Positions 51,944-63,871 of a stretch of 64,000 bases of DNA are shown here, piece after piece (the stretch's first letter is position 1; every line of letters begins with the position of its first letter). Under the pieces are notes generated by a model. The model was not told the DNA's origin and did no database searches. It saw nothing but the letters and a program-made list of their open reading frames with translations. The DNA is from Auanema rhodensis (Eukaryota > Nematoda > Chromadorea > Rhabditida > Rhabditidae), in the NCBI GenBank assembly GCA_964057225.1, contig OZ059896.1, positions 21,696,501 through 21,760,500 on the forward strand. The letters run 5' to 3'. The position numbers were made by a program, and so were the translations under genes.

Positions 51944-54900
51944 CTCAACATACACTAATGCATCATTTTTCAAACAATCATAACTAATTTTTGTATTAAG
52001 CGTTTCTCAATGTAGTATAGTGCATTCGATGCGGATTTTTAAGCTGTGTCGATCTGTGTTATCAGATTTGCGCTAGCTTAAAAATGCACCGAGATATCAA
52101 CTGATATAAGTGCACACTTATATCCTCGATTTTCACCCTGAAGAATTAATTTTTTCGTTGAATAACATTGTCCATCGTCTTTGCCTTGAAAAAAGGAATC
52201 TGAAAACATCTACTTTTTGCTAAATTATTTTGAAATTTTTCGAAAAAATTTTTGTCAAAATGTTTTTGGAAGCAATGTTGAGTGTACATGAAAACTCAAC
52301 ATACACTAATGCATCATTTTTCAAACGATCATAACTAATTTTTGTATTAAGCGTTTCTCAATGTAGTATAGTGCATTCGATGCGGATTTTTAAGCTGCGT
52401 CGATCTGTGTTATCAGATTTGCGCTAGCTTAAAAATGCACCAAGATATCAACTGATATAAGTGCACACTTATATCCTCGATTTTCACTCTGAAGAATTAA
52501 TTTTTTCGTTGAATAACATTGTCCATCGTCTTTGCCTTGAAAAAAGGAATCTAAAAACATCCACTTTTTGCTAAATTATTTTGAAATTTTTCGAAAAAAT
52601 TTTTGTCAAAATGTTTTTGGAAGCAATGTTGAGTGTACATGGAAACTCAACATACACTAATGCATCATTTTTCAAACAATCATAACTAATTTTTGTATTA
52701 AGCGTTTCTCAATGTAGTATAGTGCATTCGATGCGGATTTTTAAGCTGTGTCGATCTGTGTTATCAGATTTGCGCTAGCTTAAAAATGCACCGAGATATC
52801 AACTGATATAAGTGCACACTTATATCCTCGATTTTCACCCTGAAGAATTAATTTTTTCGTTGAATAACATTGTCCATCGTCTTTGCCTTGAAAAAAGGAA
52901 TCTGAAAACATCTACTTTTTGCTAAATTATTTTGAAATTTTTCGAAAAAATTTTTGTCAAAATGTTTTTGGAAGCAATGTTGAGTGTACATGAAAACTCA
53001 ACATACACTAATGCATCATTTTTCAAACGATCATAACTAATTTTTGTATTAAGCGTTTCTCAATGTAGTATAGTGCATTCGATGCGGATTTTTAAGCTGC
53101 GTCGATCTGTGTTATCAGATTTGCGCTAGCTTAAAAATGCACCAAGATATCAACTGATATAAGTGCACACTTATATCCTCGATTTTCACTCTGAAGAATT
53201 AATTTTTTCGTTGAATAACATTGTCCATCGTCTTTGCCTTGAAAAAAGGAATCTAAAAACATCCACTTTTTGCTAAATTATTTTGAAATTTTTCGAAAAA
53301 ATTTTTGTCAAAATGTTTTTGGAAGCAATGTTGAGTGTACATGGAAACTCAACATACACTAATGCATCATTTTTCAAACAATCATAACTAATTTTTGTAT
53401 TAAGCGTTTCTCAATGTAGTATAGTGCATTCGATGCGGATTTTTAAGCTGTGTCGATCTGTGTTATCAGATTTGCGCTAGCTTAAAAATGCACCGAGATA
53501 TCAACTGATATAAGTGCACACTTATATCCTCGATTTTCACCCTGAAGAATTAATTTTTTCGTTGAATAACATTGTCCATCGTCTTTGCCTTGAAAAAAGG
53601 AATCTGAAAACATCTACTTTTTGCTAAATTATTTTGAAATTTTTCGAAAAAATTTTTGTCAAAATGTTTTTGGAAGCAATGTTGAGTGTACATGAAAACT
53701 CAACATACACTAATGCATCATTTTTCAAACGATCATAACTAATTTTTGTATTAAGCGTTTCTCAATGTAGTATAGTGCATTCGATGCGGATTTTTAAGCT
53801 GCGTCGATCTGTGTTATCAGATTTGCGCTAGCTTAAAAATGCACCAAGATATCAACTGATATAAGTGCACACTTATATCCTCGATTTTCACTCTGAAGAA
53901 TTAATTTTTTCGTTGAATAACATTGTCCATCGTCTTTGCCTTGAAAAAAGGAATCTAAAAACATCCACTTTTTGCTAAATTATTTTGAAATTTTTCGAAA
54001 AAATTTTTGTCAAAATGTTTTTGGAAGCAATGTTGAGTGTACATGGAAACTCAACATACACTAATGCATCATTTTTCAAACAATCATAACTAATTTTTGT
54101 ATTAAGCGTTTCTCAATGTAGTATAGTGCATTCGATGCGGATTTTTAAGCTGTGTCGATCTGTGTTATCAGATTTGCGCTAGCTTAAAAATGCACCGAGA
54201 TATCAACTGATATAAGTGCACACTTATATCCTCGATTTTCACCCTGAAGAATTAATTTTTTCGTTGAATAACATTGTCCATCGTCTTTGCCTTGAAAAAA
54301 GGAATCTGAAAACATCTACTTTTTGCTAAATTATTTTGAAATTTTTCGAAAAAATTTTTGTCAAAATGTTTTTGGAAGCAATGTTGAGTGTACATGAAAA
54401 CTCAACATACACTAATGCATCATTTTTCAAACGATCATAACTAATTTTTGTATTAAGCGTTTCTCAATGTAGTATAGTGCATTCGATGCGGATTTTTAAG
54501 CTGCGTCGATCTGTGTTATCAGATTTGCGCTAGCTTAAAAATGCACCAAGATATCAACTGATATAAGTGCACACTTATATCCTCGATTTTCACTCTGAAG
54601 AATTAATTTTTTCGTTGAATAACATTGTCCATCGTCTTTGCCTTGAAAAAAGGAATCTAAAAACATCCACTTTTTGCTAAATTATTTTGAAATTTTTCGA
54701 AAAAATTTTTGTCAAAATGTTTTTGGAAGCAATGTTGAGTGTACATGGAAACTCAACATACACTAATGCATCATTTTTCAAACAATCATAACTAATTTTT
54801 GTATTAAGCGTTTCTCAATGTAGTATAGTGCATTCGATGCGGATTTTTAAGCTGTGTCGATCTGTGTTATCAGATTTGCGCTAGCTTAAAAATGCACCGA

Positions 54901-55453
54901 GATATCAACTGATATAAGTGCACACTTATATCCTCGATTTTCACCCTGAAGAATTAATTTTTTCGTTGAATAACATTGTCCATCGTCTTTGCCTTGAAAA
55001 AAGGAATCTGAAAACATCTACTTTTTGCTAAATTATTTTGAAATTTTTCGAAAAAATTTTTGTCAAAATGTTTTTGGAAGCAATGTTGAGTGTACATGAA
55101 AACTCAACATACACTAATGCATCATTTTTCAAACGATCATAACTAATTTTTGTATTAAGCGTTTCTCAATGTAGTATAGTGCATTCGATGCGGATTTTTA
55201 AGCTGCGTCGATCTGTGTTATCAGATTTGCGCTAGCTTAAAAATGCACCAAGATATCAACTGATATAAGTGCACACTTATATCCTCGATTTTCACTCTGA
55301 AGAATTAATTTTTTCGTTGAATAACATTGTCCATCGTCTTTGCCTTGAAAAAAGGAATCTAAAAACATCCACTTTTTGCTAAATTATTTTGAAATTTTTC
55401 GAAAAAATTTTTGTCAAAATGTTTTTGGAAGCAATGTTGAGTGTACATGAAAA
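51944..55453 (+). repeat. Five near-identical copies of the 702-bp dimer
   Basis: E1 and E2 alternate without interruption from 51944. I noticed no difference between the successive E1 copies or among the E2 copies, except that the last E2 (55103) has A348 instead of G348 just before block F. This is the most uniform stretch of the window and suggests a very recent expansion, conversion, or an assembly collapse or expansion. Confidence 0.85.
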
Positions 55454-55804
55454 CTCAACATACACTAATGCATCATTTTTCAAACGATCATAACTAATTT
55501 TTGTATTAAGCGTTTCTCAATGTAGTATAGTGCATTCGATGCGGATTTCTAAGCTGCGTCGATCTGTGTTATCAGATTTGCGCTAGCTTAAAAATGCACC
55601 GAGATATCAACTGATATAAGTTCACACTTATATCCTCGATTTTCACATTGAAGAACTAATTTTTTCGTTGAATAACATTGTCCATCGTCTCTGCCTTAAA
55701 AAAAGGAATCTAAAAACATCTACTTTTTGCTAAATTATTTTGAAATTTTTCGAAAAAATTTTTGTCAAAATGTTTTTGGAAGCAATGTTGAGTGTACATG
55801 GAAA

Positions 55805-56154
55805 CTCAACATACACTAATGCATCATTTTTCAAACGATCATAACTAATTTTTGTATTAAGCGTTTCTCAATGTAATATAGTGCATTCGATGCGGATTTT
55901 TAAGCTGCGTCGATCTGTGTTATCAGATTTGCGCTAGCTTAAAAATGCACCAAGATATCAACTGATATAAGTGCACACTTATATCCTCGATTTTCACCCT
56001 GAAGAATTAATTTTCCGTTGAATAACATTGTCCATCGTCTTTGCCTTGAAAAAAGGAATCTAAAAACATCCACTTTTTGCTAAATTATTTCGAAATTTTT
56101 CGAAAAAATTTTTGTCAAAATGTTTTTGGAAGCAATGTTGAGTGTACATGGAAA
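55805..56154 (+). repeat. F2 class monomer, 350 bp (representative of six)
   Basis: The T run before cgttg is replaced by ttttccg, one base shorter. The same allele is in the copies at 57208, 58260, 59663, 60715 and 62820, all also carrying A72, T97, C194, C268 and C288. The change is inherited and acts as a length tag for the class. Confidence 0.9.
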
Positions 56155-56856
56155 CTCAACATACACTAATGCATCATTTTTCAAACGATCATAACTAATT
56201 TTTGTATCAAGCGTTTCTCAATGTAGTATAGTGCATTCGATGCGGATTTTTAAGCTGCGTCGATCTGTGTTATCAGATTTGCGCTAGCTTAAAAATGCAC
56301 CAAGATATCAACTGATATAAGTGCACACTTATATCCTCGATTTTCACCCTGAAGAATTAATTTTTTCGTTGAAAAACATTGTCCATCGTCTTTGCCTTGA
56401 AAAAAGGAATCTAAAAACATCCACTTTTTGCTAAATTATTTTGAAATTTTTCGAAAAAATTTTTGTCAAAATGTTTTTGGAAGCAATGTTGAGTGTACAT
56501 GGAAACTCAACATACACTAATGCATCATTTTTCAAACGATCATAACTAATTTTTGTATTAAGCGTTTCTCAATGTAGTATAGTGCATTCGATGCGGATTT
56601 TTAAGCTGCGTCGATCTGTGTTATCAGATTTGCGCTAGCTTGAAAATGCACCAAGATATCAACTGATATAAGTGCACACTTATATCCTCGATTTTCACCC
56701 TGAAGAATTAATTTTTTCGTTGAATAACATTGTCCATCGTCTTTGCCTTAAAAAAAGAAATCTAAAAACATCTACTTTTTGCTAAATTATTTTGAAATTT
56801 TTCGAAAAAATTTTTGTCAAAATGTTTTTGGAAGCAATGTTGAGTGTACATGAAAA

Positions 56857-57207
56857 CTCAACATACACTAATGCATCATTTTTCAAACGATCATAACTAA
56901 TTTTTGTATTAAGCGTTTCTCAATGTAGTATAGTGCATTCGATGCGGATTTTTAAGCTGCGTCGATCTGTGTTATCAGATTTGCGCTAGCTTAAAAATGC
57001 ACCAAGATATCAACTGATATAAGTGCACACTTATATCCTCGATTTTCACTCTGAAGAATTAATTTTTTCGTTGAATAACATTGTCCATCGTCTTTGCCTT
57101 GAAAAAAGGAATCTAAAAACATCCACTTTTTGCTAAATTATTTTGAAATTTTTCGAAAAAATTTTTGTCAAAATGTTTTTGGAAGCAATGTTGAGTGTAC
57201 ATGGAAA
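56857..57207 (+). repeat. Block E type monomer inside block F
   Basis: This copy has G33, A148, GC, T194, C268 and G348, the E2 set, yet sits in the first place of the seven-monomer unit where F1' is found at 59312 and 61767. It is the only E2 copy seen in block F, so it is either a remnant of the ancestral unit or a transfer from the neighbouring block. Confidence 0.75.
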
Positions 57208-60200
57208 CTCAACATACACTAATGCATCATTTTTCAAACGATCATAACTAATTTTTGTATTAAGCGTTTCTCAATGTAATATAGTGCATTCGATGCGGAT
57301 TTTTAAGCTGCGTCGATCTGTGTTATCAGATTTGCGCTAGCTTAAAAATGCACCAAGATATCAACTGATATAAGTGCACACTTATATCCTCGATTTTCAC
57401 CCTGAAGAATTAATTTTCCGTTGAATAACATTGTCCATCGTCTTTGCCTTGAAAAAAGGAATCTAAAAACATCCACTTTTTGCTAAATTATTTCGAAATT
57501 TTTCGAAAAAATTTTTGTCAAAATGTTTTTGGAAGCAATGTTGAGTGTACATGGAAACTCAACATACACTAATGCATCATTTTTCAAACGATCATAACTA
57601 ATTTTTGTATCAAGCGTTTCTCAATGTAGTATAGTGCATTCGATGCGGATTTTTAAGCTGCGTCGATCTGTGTTATCAGATTTGCGCTAGCTTAAAAATG
57701 CACCAAGATATCAACTGATATAAGTGCACACTTATATCCTCGATTTTCACCCTGAAGAATTAATTTTTTCGTTGAAAAACATTGTCCATCGTCTTTGCCT
57801 TGAAAAAAGGAATCTAAAAACATCCACTTTTTGCTAAATTATTTTGAAATTTTTCGAAAAAATTTTTGTCAAAATGTTTTTGGAAGCAATGTTGAGTGTA
57901 CATGAAAACTCAACATACACTAATGCATCATTTTTCAAACGATCATAACTAATTTTTGTATTAAGCGTTTCTCAATGTAGTATAGTGCATTCGATGCGGA
58001 TTTCTAAGCTGCGTCGATCTGTGTTATCAGATTTGCGCTAGCTTAAAAATGCACCGAGATATCAACTGATATAAGTTCACACTTATATCCTCGATTTTCA
58101 CATTGAAGAACTAATTTTTTCGTTGAATAACATTGTCCATCGTCTCTGCCTTAAAAAAAGGAATCTAAAAACATCTACTTTTTGCTAAATTATTTTGAAA
58201 TTTTTCGAAAAAATTTTTGTCAAAATGTTTTTGGAAGCAATGTTGAGTGTACATGGAAACTCAACATACACTAATGCATCATTTTTCAAACGATCATAAC
58301 TAATTTTTGTATTAAGCGTTTCTCAATGTAATATAGTGCATTCGATGCGGATTTTTAAGCTGCGTCGATCTGTGTTATCAGATTTGCGCTAGCTTAAAAA
58401 TGCACCAAGATATCAACTGATATAAGTGCACACTTATATCCTCGATTTTCACCCTGAAGAATTAATTTTCCGTTGAATAACATTGTCCATCGTCTTTGCC
58501 TTGAAAAAAGGAATCTAAAAACATCCACTTTTTGCTAAATTATTTCGAAATTTTTCGAAAAAATTTTTGTCAAAATGTTTTTGGAAGCAATGTTGAGTGT
58601 ACATGGAAACTCAACATACACTAATGCATCATTTTTCAAACGATCATAACTAATTTTTGTATCAAGCGTTTCTCAATGTAGTATAGTGCATTCGATGCGG
58701 ATTTTTAAGCTGCGTCGATCTGTGTTATCAGATTTGCGCTAGCTTAAAAATGCACCAAGATATCAACTGATATAAGTGCACACTTATATCCTCGATTTTC
58801 ACCCTGAAGAATTAATTTTTTCGTTGAAAAACATTGTCCATCGTCTTTGCCTTGAAAAAAGGAATCTAAAAACATCCACTTTTTGCTAAATTATTTTGAA
58901 ATTTTTCGAAAAAATTTTTGTCAAAATGTTTTTGGAAGCAATGTTGAGTGTACATGGAAACTCAACATACACTAATGCATCATTTTTCAAACGATCATAA
59001 CTAATTTTTGTATTAAGCGTTTCTCAATGTAGTATAGTGCATTCGATGCGGATTTTTAAGCTGCGTCGATCTGTGTTATCAGATTTGCGCTAGCTTGAAA
59101 ATGCACCAAGATATCAACTGATATAAGTGCACACTTATATCCTCGATTTTCACCCTGAAGAATTAATTTTTTCGTTGAATAACATTGTCCATCGTCTTTG
59201 CCTTAAAAAAAGAAATCTAAAAACATCTACTTTTTGCTAAATTATTTTGAAATTTTTCGAAAAAATTTTTGTCAAAATGTTTTTGGAAGCAATGTTGAGT
59301 GTACATGAAAACTCAACATACACTAATGCATCATTTTTCAAACGATCATAACTAATTTTTGTATTAAGCGTTTCTCAATGTAGTATAGTGCATTCGATGC
59401 GGATTTCTAAGCTGCGTCGATCTGTGTTATCAGATTTGCGCTAGCTTAAAAATGCACCGAGATATCAACTGATATAAGTTTACACTTATATCCTCGATTT
59501 TCACCCTGAAGAAATAATTTTTTCGTTGAATAACATTGTCCATCGTCTTTGCCTTGAAAAAAGAAATCTAAAAACATCTACTTTTCGCTAAATTATTTTG
59601 AAATTTTTCGAAAAAATTTTTGTCAAAATGTTTTTGGAAGCAATGTTGAGTGTACATGGAAACTCAACATACACTAATGCATCATTTTTCAAACGATCAT
59701 AACTAATTTTTGTATTAAGCGTTTCTCAATGTAATATAGTGCATTCGATGCGGATTTTTAAGCTGCGTCGATCTGTGTTATCAGATTTGCGCTAGCTTAA
59801 AAATGCACCAAGATATCAACTGATATAAGTGCACACTTATATCCTCGATTTTCACCCTGAAGAATTAATTTTCCGTTGAATAACATTGTCCATCGTCTTT
59901 GCCTTGAAAAAAGGAATCTAAAAACATCCACTTTTTGCTAAATTATTTCGAAATTTTTCGAAAAAATTTTTGTCAAAATGTTTTTGGAAGCAATGTTGAG
60001 TGTACATGGAAACTCAACATACACTAATGCATCATTTTTCAAACGATCATAACTAATTTTTGTATCAAGCGTTTCTCAATGTAGTATAGTGCATTCGATG
60101 CGGATTTTTAAGCTGCGTCGATCTGTGTTATCAGATTTGCGCTAGCTTAAAAATGCACCAAGATATCAACTGATATAAGTGCACACTTATATCCTCGATT

Positions 60201-61766
60201 TTCACCCTGAAGAATTAATTTTTTCGTTGAAAAACATTGTCCATCGTCTTTGCCTTGAAAAAAGGAATCTAAAAACATCCACTTTTTGCTAAATTATTTT
60301 GAAATTTTTCGAAAAAATTTTTGTCAAAATGTTTTTGGAAGCAATGTTGAGTGTACATGAAAACTCAACATACACTAATGCATCATTTTTCAAACGATCA
60401 TAACTAATTTTTGTATTAAGCGTTTCTCAATGTAGTATAGTGCATTCGATGCGGATTTCTAAGCTGCGTCGATCTGTGTTATCAGATTTGCGCTAGCTTA
60501 AAAATGCACCGAGATATCAACTGATATAAGTTCACACTTATATCCTCGATTTTCACATTGAAGAACTAATTTTTTCGTTGAATAACATTGTCCATCGTCT
60601 CTGCCTTAAAAAAAGGAATCTAAAAACATCTACTTTTTGCTAAATTATTTTGAAATTTTTCGAAAAAATTTTTGTCAAAATGTTTTTGGAAGCAATGTTG
60701 AGTGTACATGGAAACTCAACATACACTAATGCATCATTTTTCAAACGATCATAACTAATTTTTGTATTAAGCGTTTCTCAATGTAATATAGTGCATTCGA
60801 TGCGGATTTTTAAGCTGCGTCGATCTGTGTTATCAGATTTGCGCTAGCTTAAAAATGCACCAAGATATCAACTGATATAAGTGCACACTTATATCCTCGA
60901 TTTTCACCCTGAAGAATTAATTTTCCGTTGAATAACATTGTCCATCGTCTTTGCCTTGAAAAAAGGAATCTAAAAACATCCACTTTTTGCTAAATTATTT
61001 CGAAATTTTTCGAAAAAATTTTTGTCAAAATGTTTTTGGAAGCAATGTTGAGTGTACATGGAAACTCAACATACACTAATGCATCATTTTTCAAACGATC
61101 ATAACTAATTTTTGTATCAAGCGTTTCTCAATGTAGTATAGTGCATTCGATGCGGATTTTTAAGCTGCGTCGATCTGTGTTATCAGATTTGCGCTAGCTT
61201 AAAAATGCACCAAGATATCAACTGATATAAGTGCACACTTATATCCTCGATTTTCACCCTGAAGAATTAATTTTTTCGTTGAAAAACATTGTCCATCGTC
61301 TTTGCCTTGAAAAAAGGAATCTAAAAACATCCACTTTTTGCTAAATTATTTTGAAATTTTTCGAAAAAATTTTTGTCAAAATGTTTTTGGAAGCAATGTT
61401 GAGTGTACATGGAAACTCAACATACACTAATGCATCATTTTTCAAACGATCATAACTAATTTTTGTATTAAGCGTTTCTCAATGTAGTATAGTGCATTCG
61501 ATGCGGATTTTTAAGCTGCGTCGATCTGTGTTATCAGATTTGCGCTAGCTTGAAAATGCACCAAGATATCAACTGATATAAGTGCACACTTATATCCTCG
61601 ATTTTCACCCTGAAGAATTAATTTTTTCGTTGAATAACATTGTCCATCGTCTTTGCCTTAAAAAAAGAAATCTAAAAACATCTACTTTTTGCTAAATTAT
61701 TTTGAAATTTTTCGAAAAAATTTTTGTCAAAATGTTTTTGGAAGCAATGTTGAGTGTACATGAAAA
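56857..61766 (+). repeat. Two successive seven-monomer HOR units (2,455 bp each)
   Basis: Unit one (56857-59311) is E2-F2-F3-F1-F2-F3-F4. Unit two (59312-61766) is F1'-F2-F3-F1-F2-F3-F4. Each contains two 350-bp F2 copies, so the period is 7 x 351 - 2. The third-place F3 copies (57558, 60013) end in A348 and the sixth-place F3 copies (58610, 61065) in G348, so position within the unit is conserved. A third unit starts at 61767 but departs from the order at its second monomer. Confidence 0.83.
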
Positions 61767-63871
61767 CTCAACATACACTAATGCATCATTTTTCAAACGA
61801 TCATAACTAATTTTTGTATTAAGCGTTTCTCAATGTAGTATAGTGCATTCGATGCGGATTTCTAAGCTGCGTCGATCTGTGTTATCAGATTTGCGCTAGC
61901 TTAAAAATGCACCGAGATATCAACTGATATAAGTTTACACTTATATCCTCGATTTTCACCCTGAAGAAATAATTTTTTCGTTGAATAACATTGTCCATCG
62001 TCTTTACCTTGAAAAAAGAAATCTAAAAACATCTACTTTTCGCTAAATTATTTTGAAATTTTTCGAAAAAATTTTTGTCAAAATGTTTTTGGAAGCAATG
62101 TTGAGTGTACATGGAAACTCAACATACACTAATGCATCATTTTTCAAACGATCATAACTAATTTTTGTATTAAGCGTTTCTCAATGTAGTATAGTGCATT
62201 CGATGCGGATTTTTAAGCTGCGTCGATCTGTGTTATCAGATTTGCGCTAGCTTGAAAATGCACCAAGATATCAACTGATATAAGTGCACACTTATATCCT
62301 CGATTTTCACCCTGAAGAATTAATTTTTTCGTTGAATAACATTGTCCATCGTCTTTGCCTTAAAAAAAGAAATCTAAAAACATCTACTTTTTGCTAAATT
62401 ATTTTGAAATTTTTCGAAAAAATTTTTGTCAAAATGTTTTTGGAAGCAATGTTGAGTGTACATGAAAACTCAACATACACTAATGCATCATTTTTCAAAC
62501 GATCATAACTAATTTTTGTATTAAGCGTTTCTCAATGTAGTATAGTGCATTCGATGCGGATTTCTAAGCTGCGTCGATCTGTGTTATCAGATTTGCGCTA
62601 GCTTAAAAATGCACCGAGATATCAACTGATATAAGTTTACACTTATATCCTCGATTTTCACCCTGAAGAAATAATTTTTTCGTTGAATAACATTGTCCAT
62701 CGTCTTTACCTTGAAAAAAGAAATCTAAAAACATCTACTTTTCGCTAAATTATTTTGAAATTTTTCGAAAAAATTTTTGTCAAAATGTTTTTGGAAGCAA
62801 TGTTGAGTGTACATGGAAACTCAACATACACTAATGCATCATTTTTCAAACGATCATAACTAATTTTTGTATTAAGCGTTTCTCAATGTAATATAGTGCA
62901 TTCGATGCGGATTTTTAAGCTGCGTCGATCTGTGTTATCAGATTTGCGCTAGCTTAAAAATGCACCAAGATATCAACTGATATAAGTGCACACTTATATC
63001 CTCGATTTTCACCCTGAAGAATTAATTTTCCGTTGAATAACATTGTCCATCGTCTTTGCCTTGAAAAAAGGAATCTAAAAACATCCACTTTTTGCTAAAT
63101 TATTTCGAAATTTTTCGAAAAAATTTTTGTCAAAATGTTTTTGGAAGCAATGTTGAGTGTACATGGAAACTCAACATACACTAATGCATCATTTTTCAAA
63201 CGATCATAACTAATTTTTGTATCAAGCGTTTCTCAATGTAGTATAGTGCATTCGATGCGGATTTTTAAGCTGCGTCGATCTGTGTTATCAGATTTGCGCT
63301 AGCTTGAAAATGCACCAAGATATCAACTGATATAAGTGCACACTTATATCCTCGATTTTCACCCTGAAGAATTAATTTTTTCGTTGAAAAACATTGTCCA
63401 TCGTCTTTGCCTTGAAAAAAGGAATCTAAAAACATCCACTTTTTGCTAAATTATTTTGAAATTTTTCGAAAAAATTTTTGTCAAAATGTTTTTGGAAGCA
63501 ATGTTGAGTGTACATGGAAACTCAACATACACTAATGCATCATTTTTCAAACGATCATAACTAATTTTTGTATTAAGCGTTTCTCAATGTAGTATAGTGC
63601 ATTCGATGCGGATTTTTAAGCTGCGTCGATCTGTGTTATCAGATTTGCGCTAGCTTGAAAATGCACCAAGATATCAACTGATATAAGTGCACACTTATAT
63701 CCTCGATTTTCACCCTGAAGAATTAATTTTTTCGTTGAATAACATTGTCCATCGTCTTTGCCTTGAAAAAAGAAATCTAAAAACATCTACTTTTTGCTAA
63801 ATTATTTTGAAATTTTTCGAAAAAATTTTTGTCAAAATGTTTTTGGAAGCAATGTTGAGTGTACATGAAAA

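Larger units (their letters stand above)
40712..55453 (+). repeat. Block E: E1/E2 dimer HOR (702 bp)
   Basis: Forty-two monomers. E1 has A33, T104, G148, GC169-170, G259, A348. E2 has G33, A148, T194, C268, G348. Starts: 40712E1 41063E2 41414E1 41765E2 42116E1-like 42467c 42818E1 43169E2 43520n 43871E1/E2 chimera 44222E1 44573 other (C287) 44924o 45275c 45626E1 (A72) 45977E2 46328E1 46679E2 47030n 47381E1 47732E2 48083n 48434E1 48785E2 49136E1 49487E2 49838E1 50189E2 50540E1 50891E2/E1 chimera 51242 other (TC) 51593c 51944E1 52295E2 52646E1 52997E2 53348E1 53699E2 54050E1 54401E2 54752E1 55103E2 (A348). Some stretches are E2-n-E1 trimers (46679-48784). G259 is confined to this block. Confidence 0.88.
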
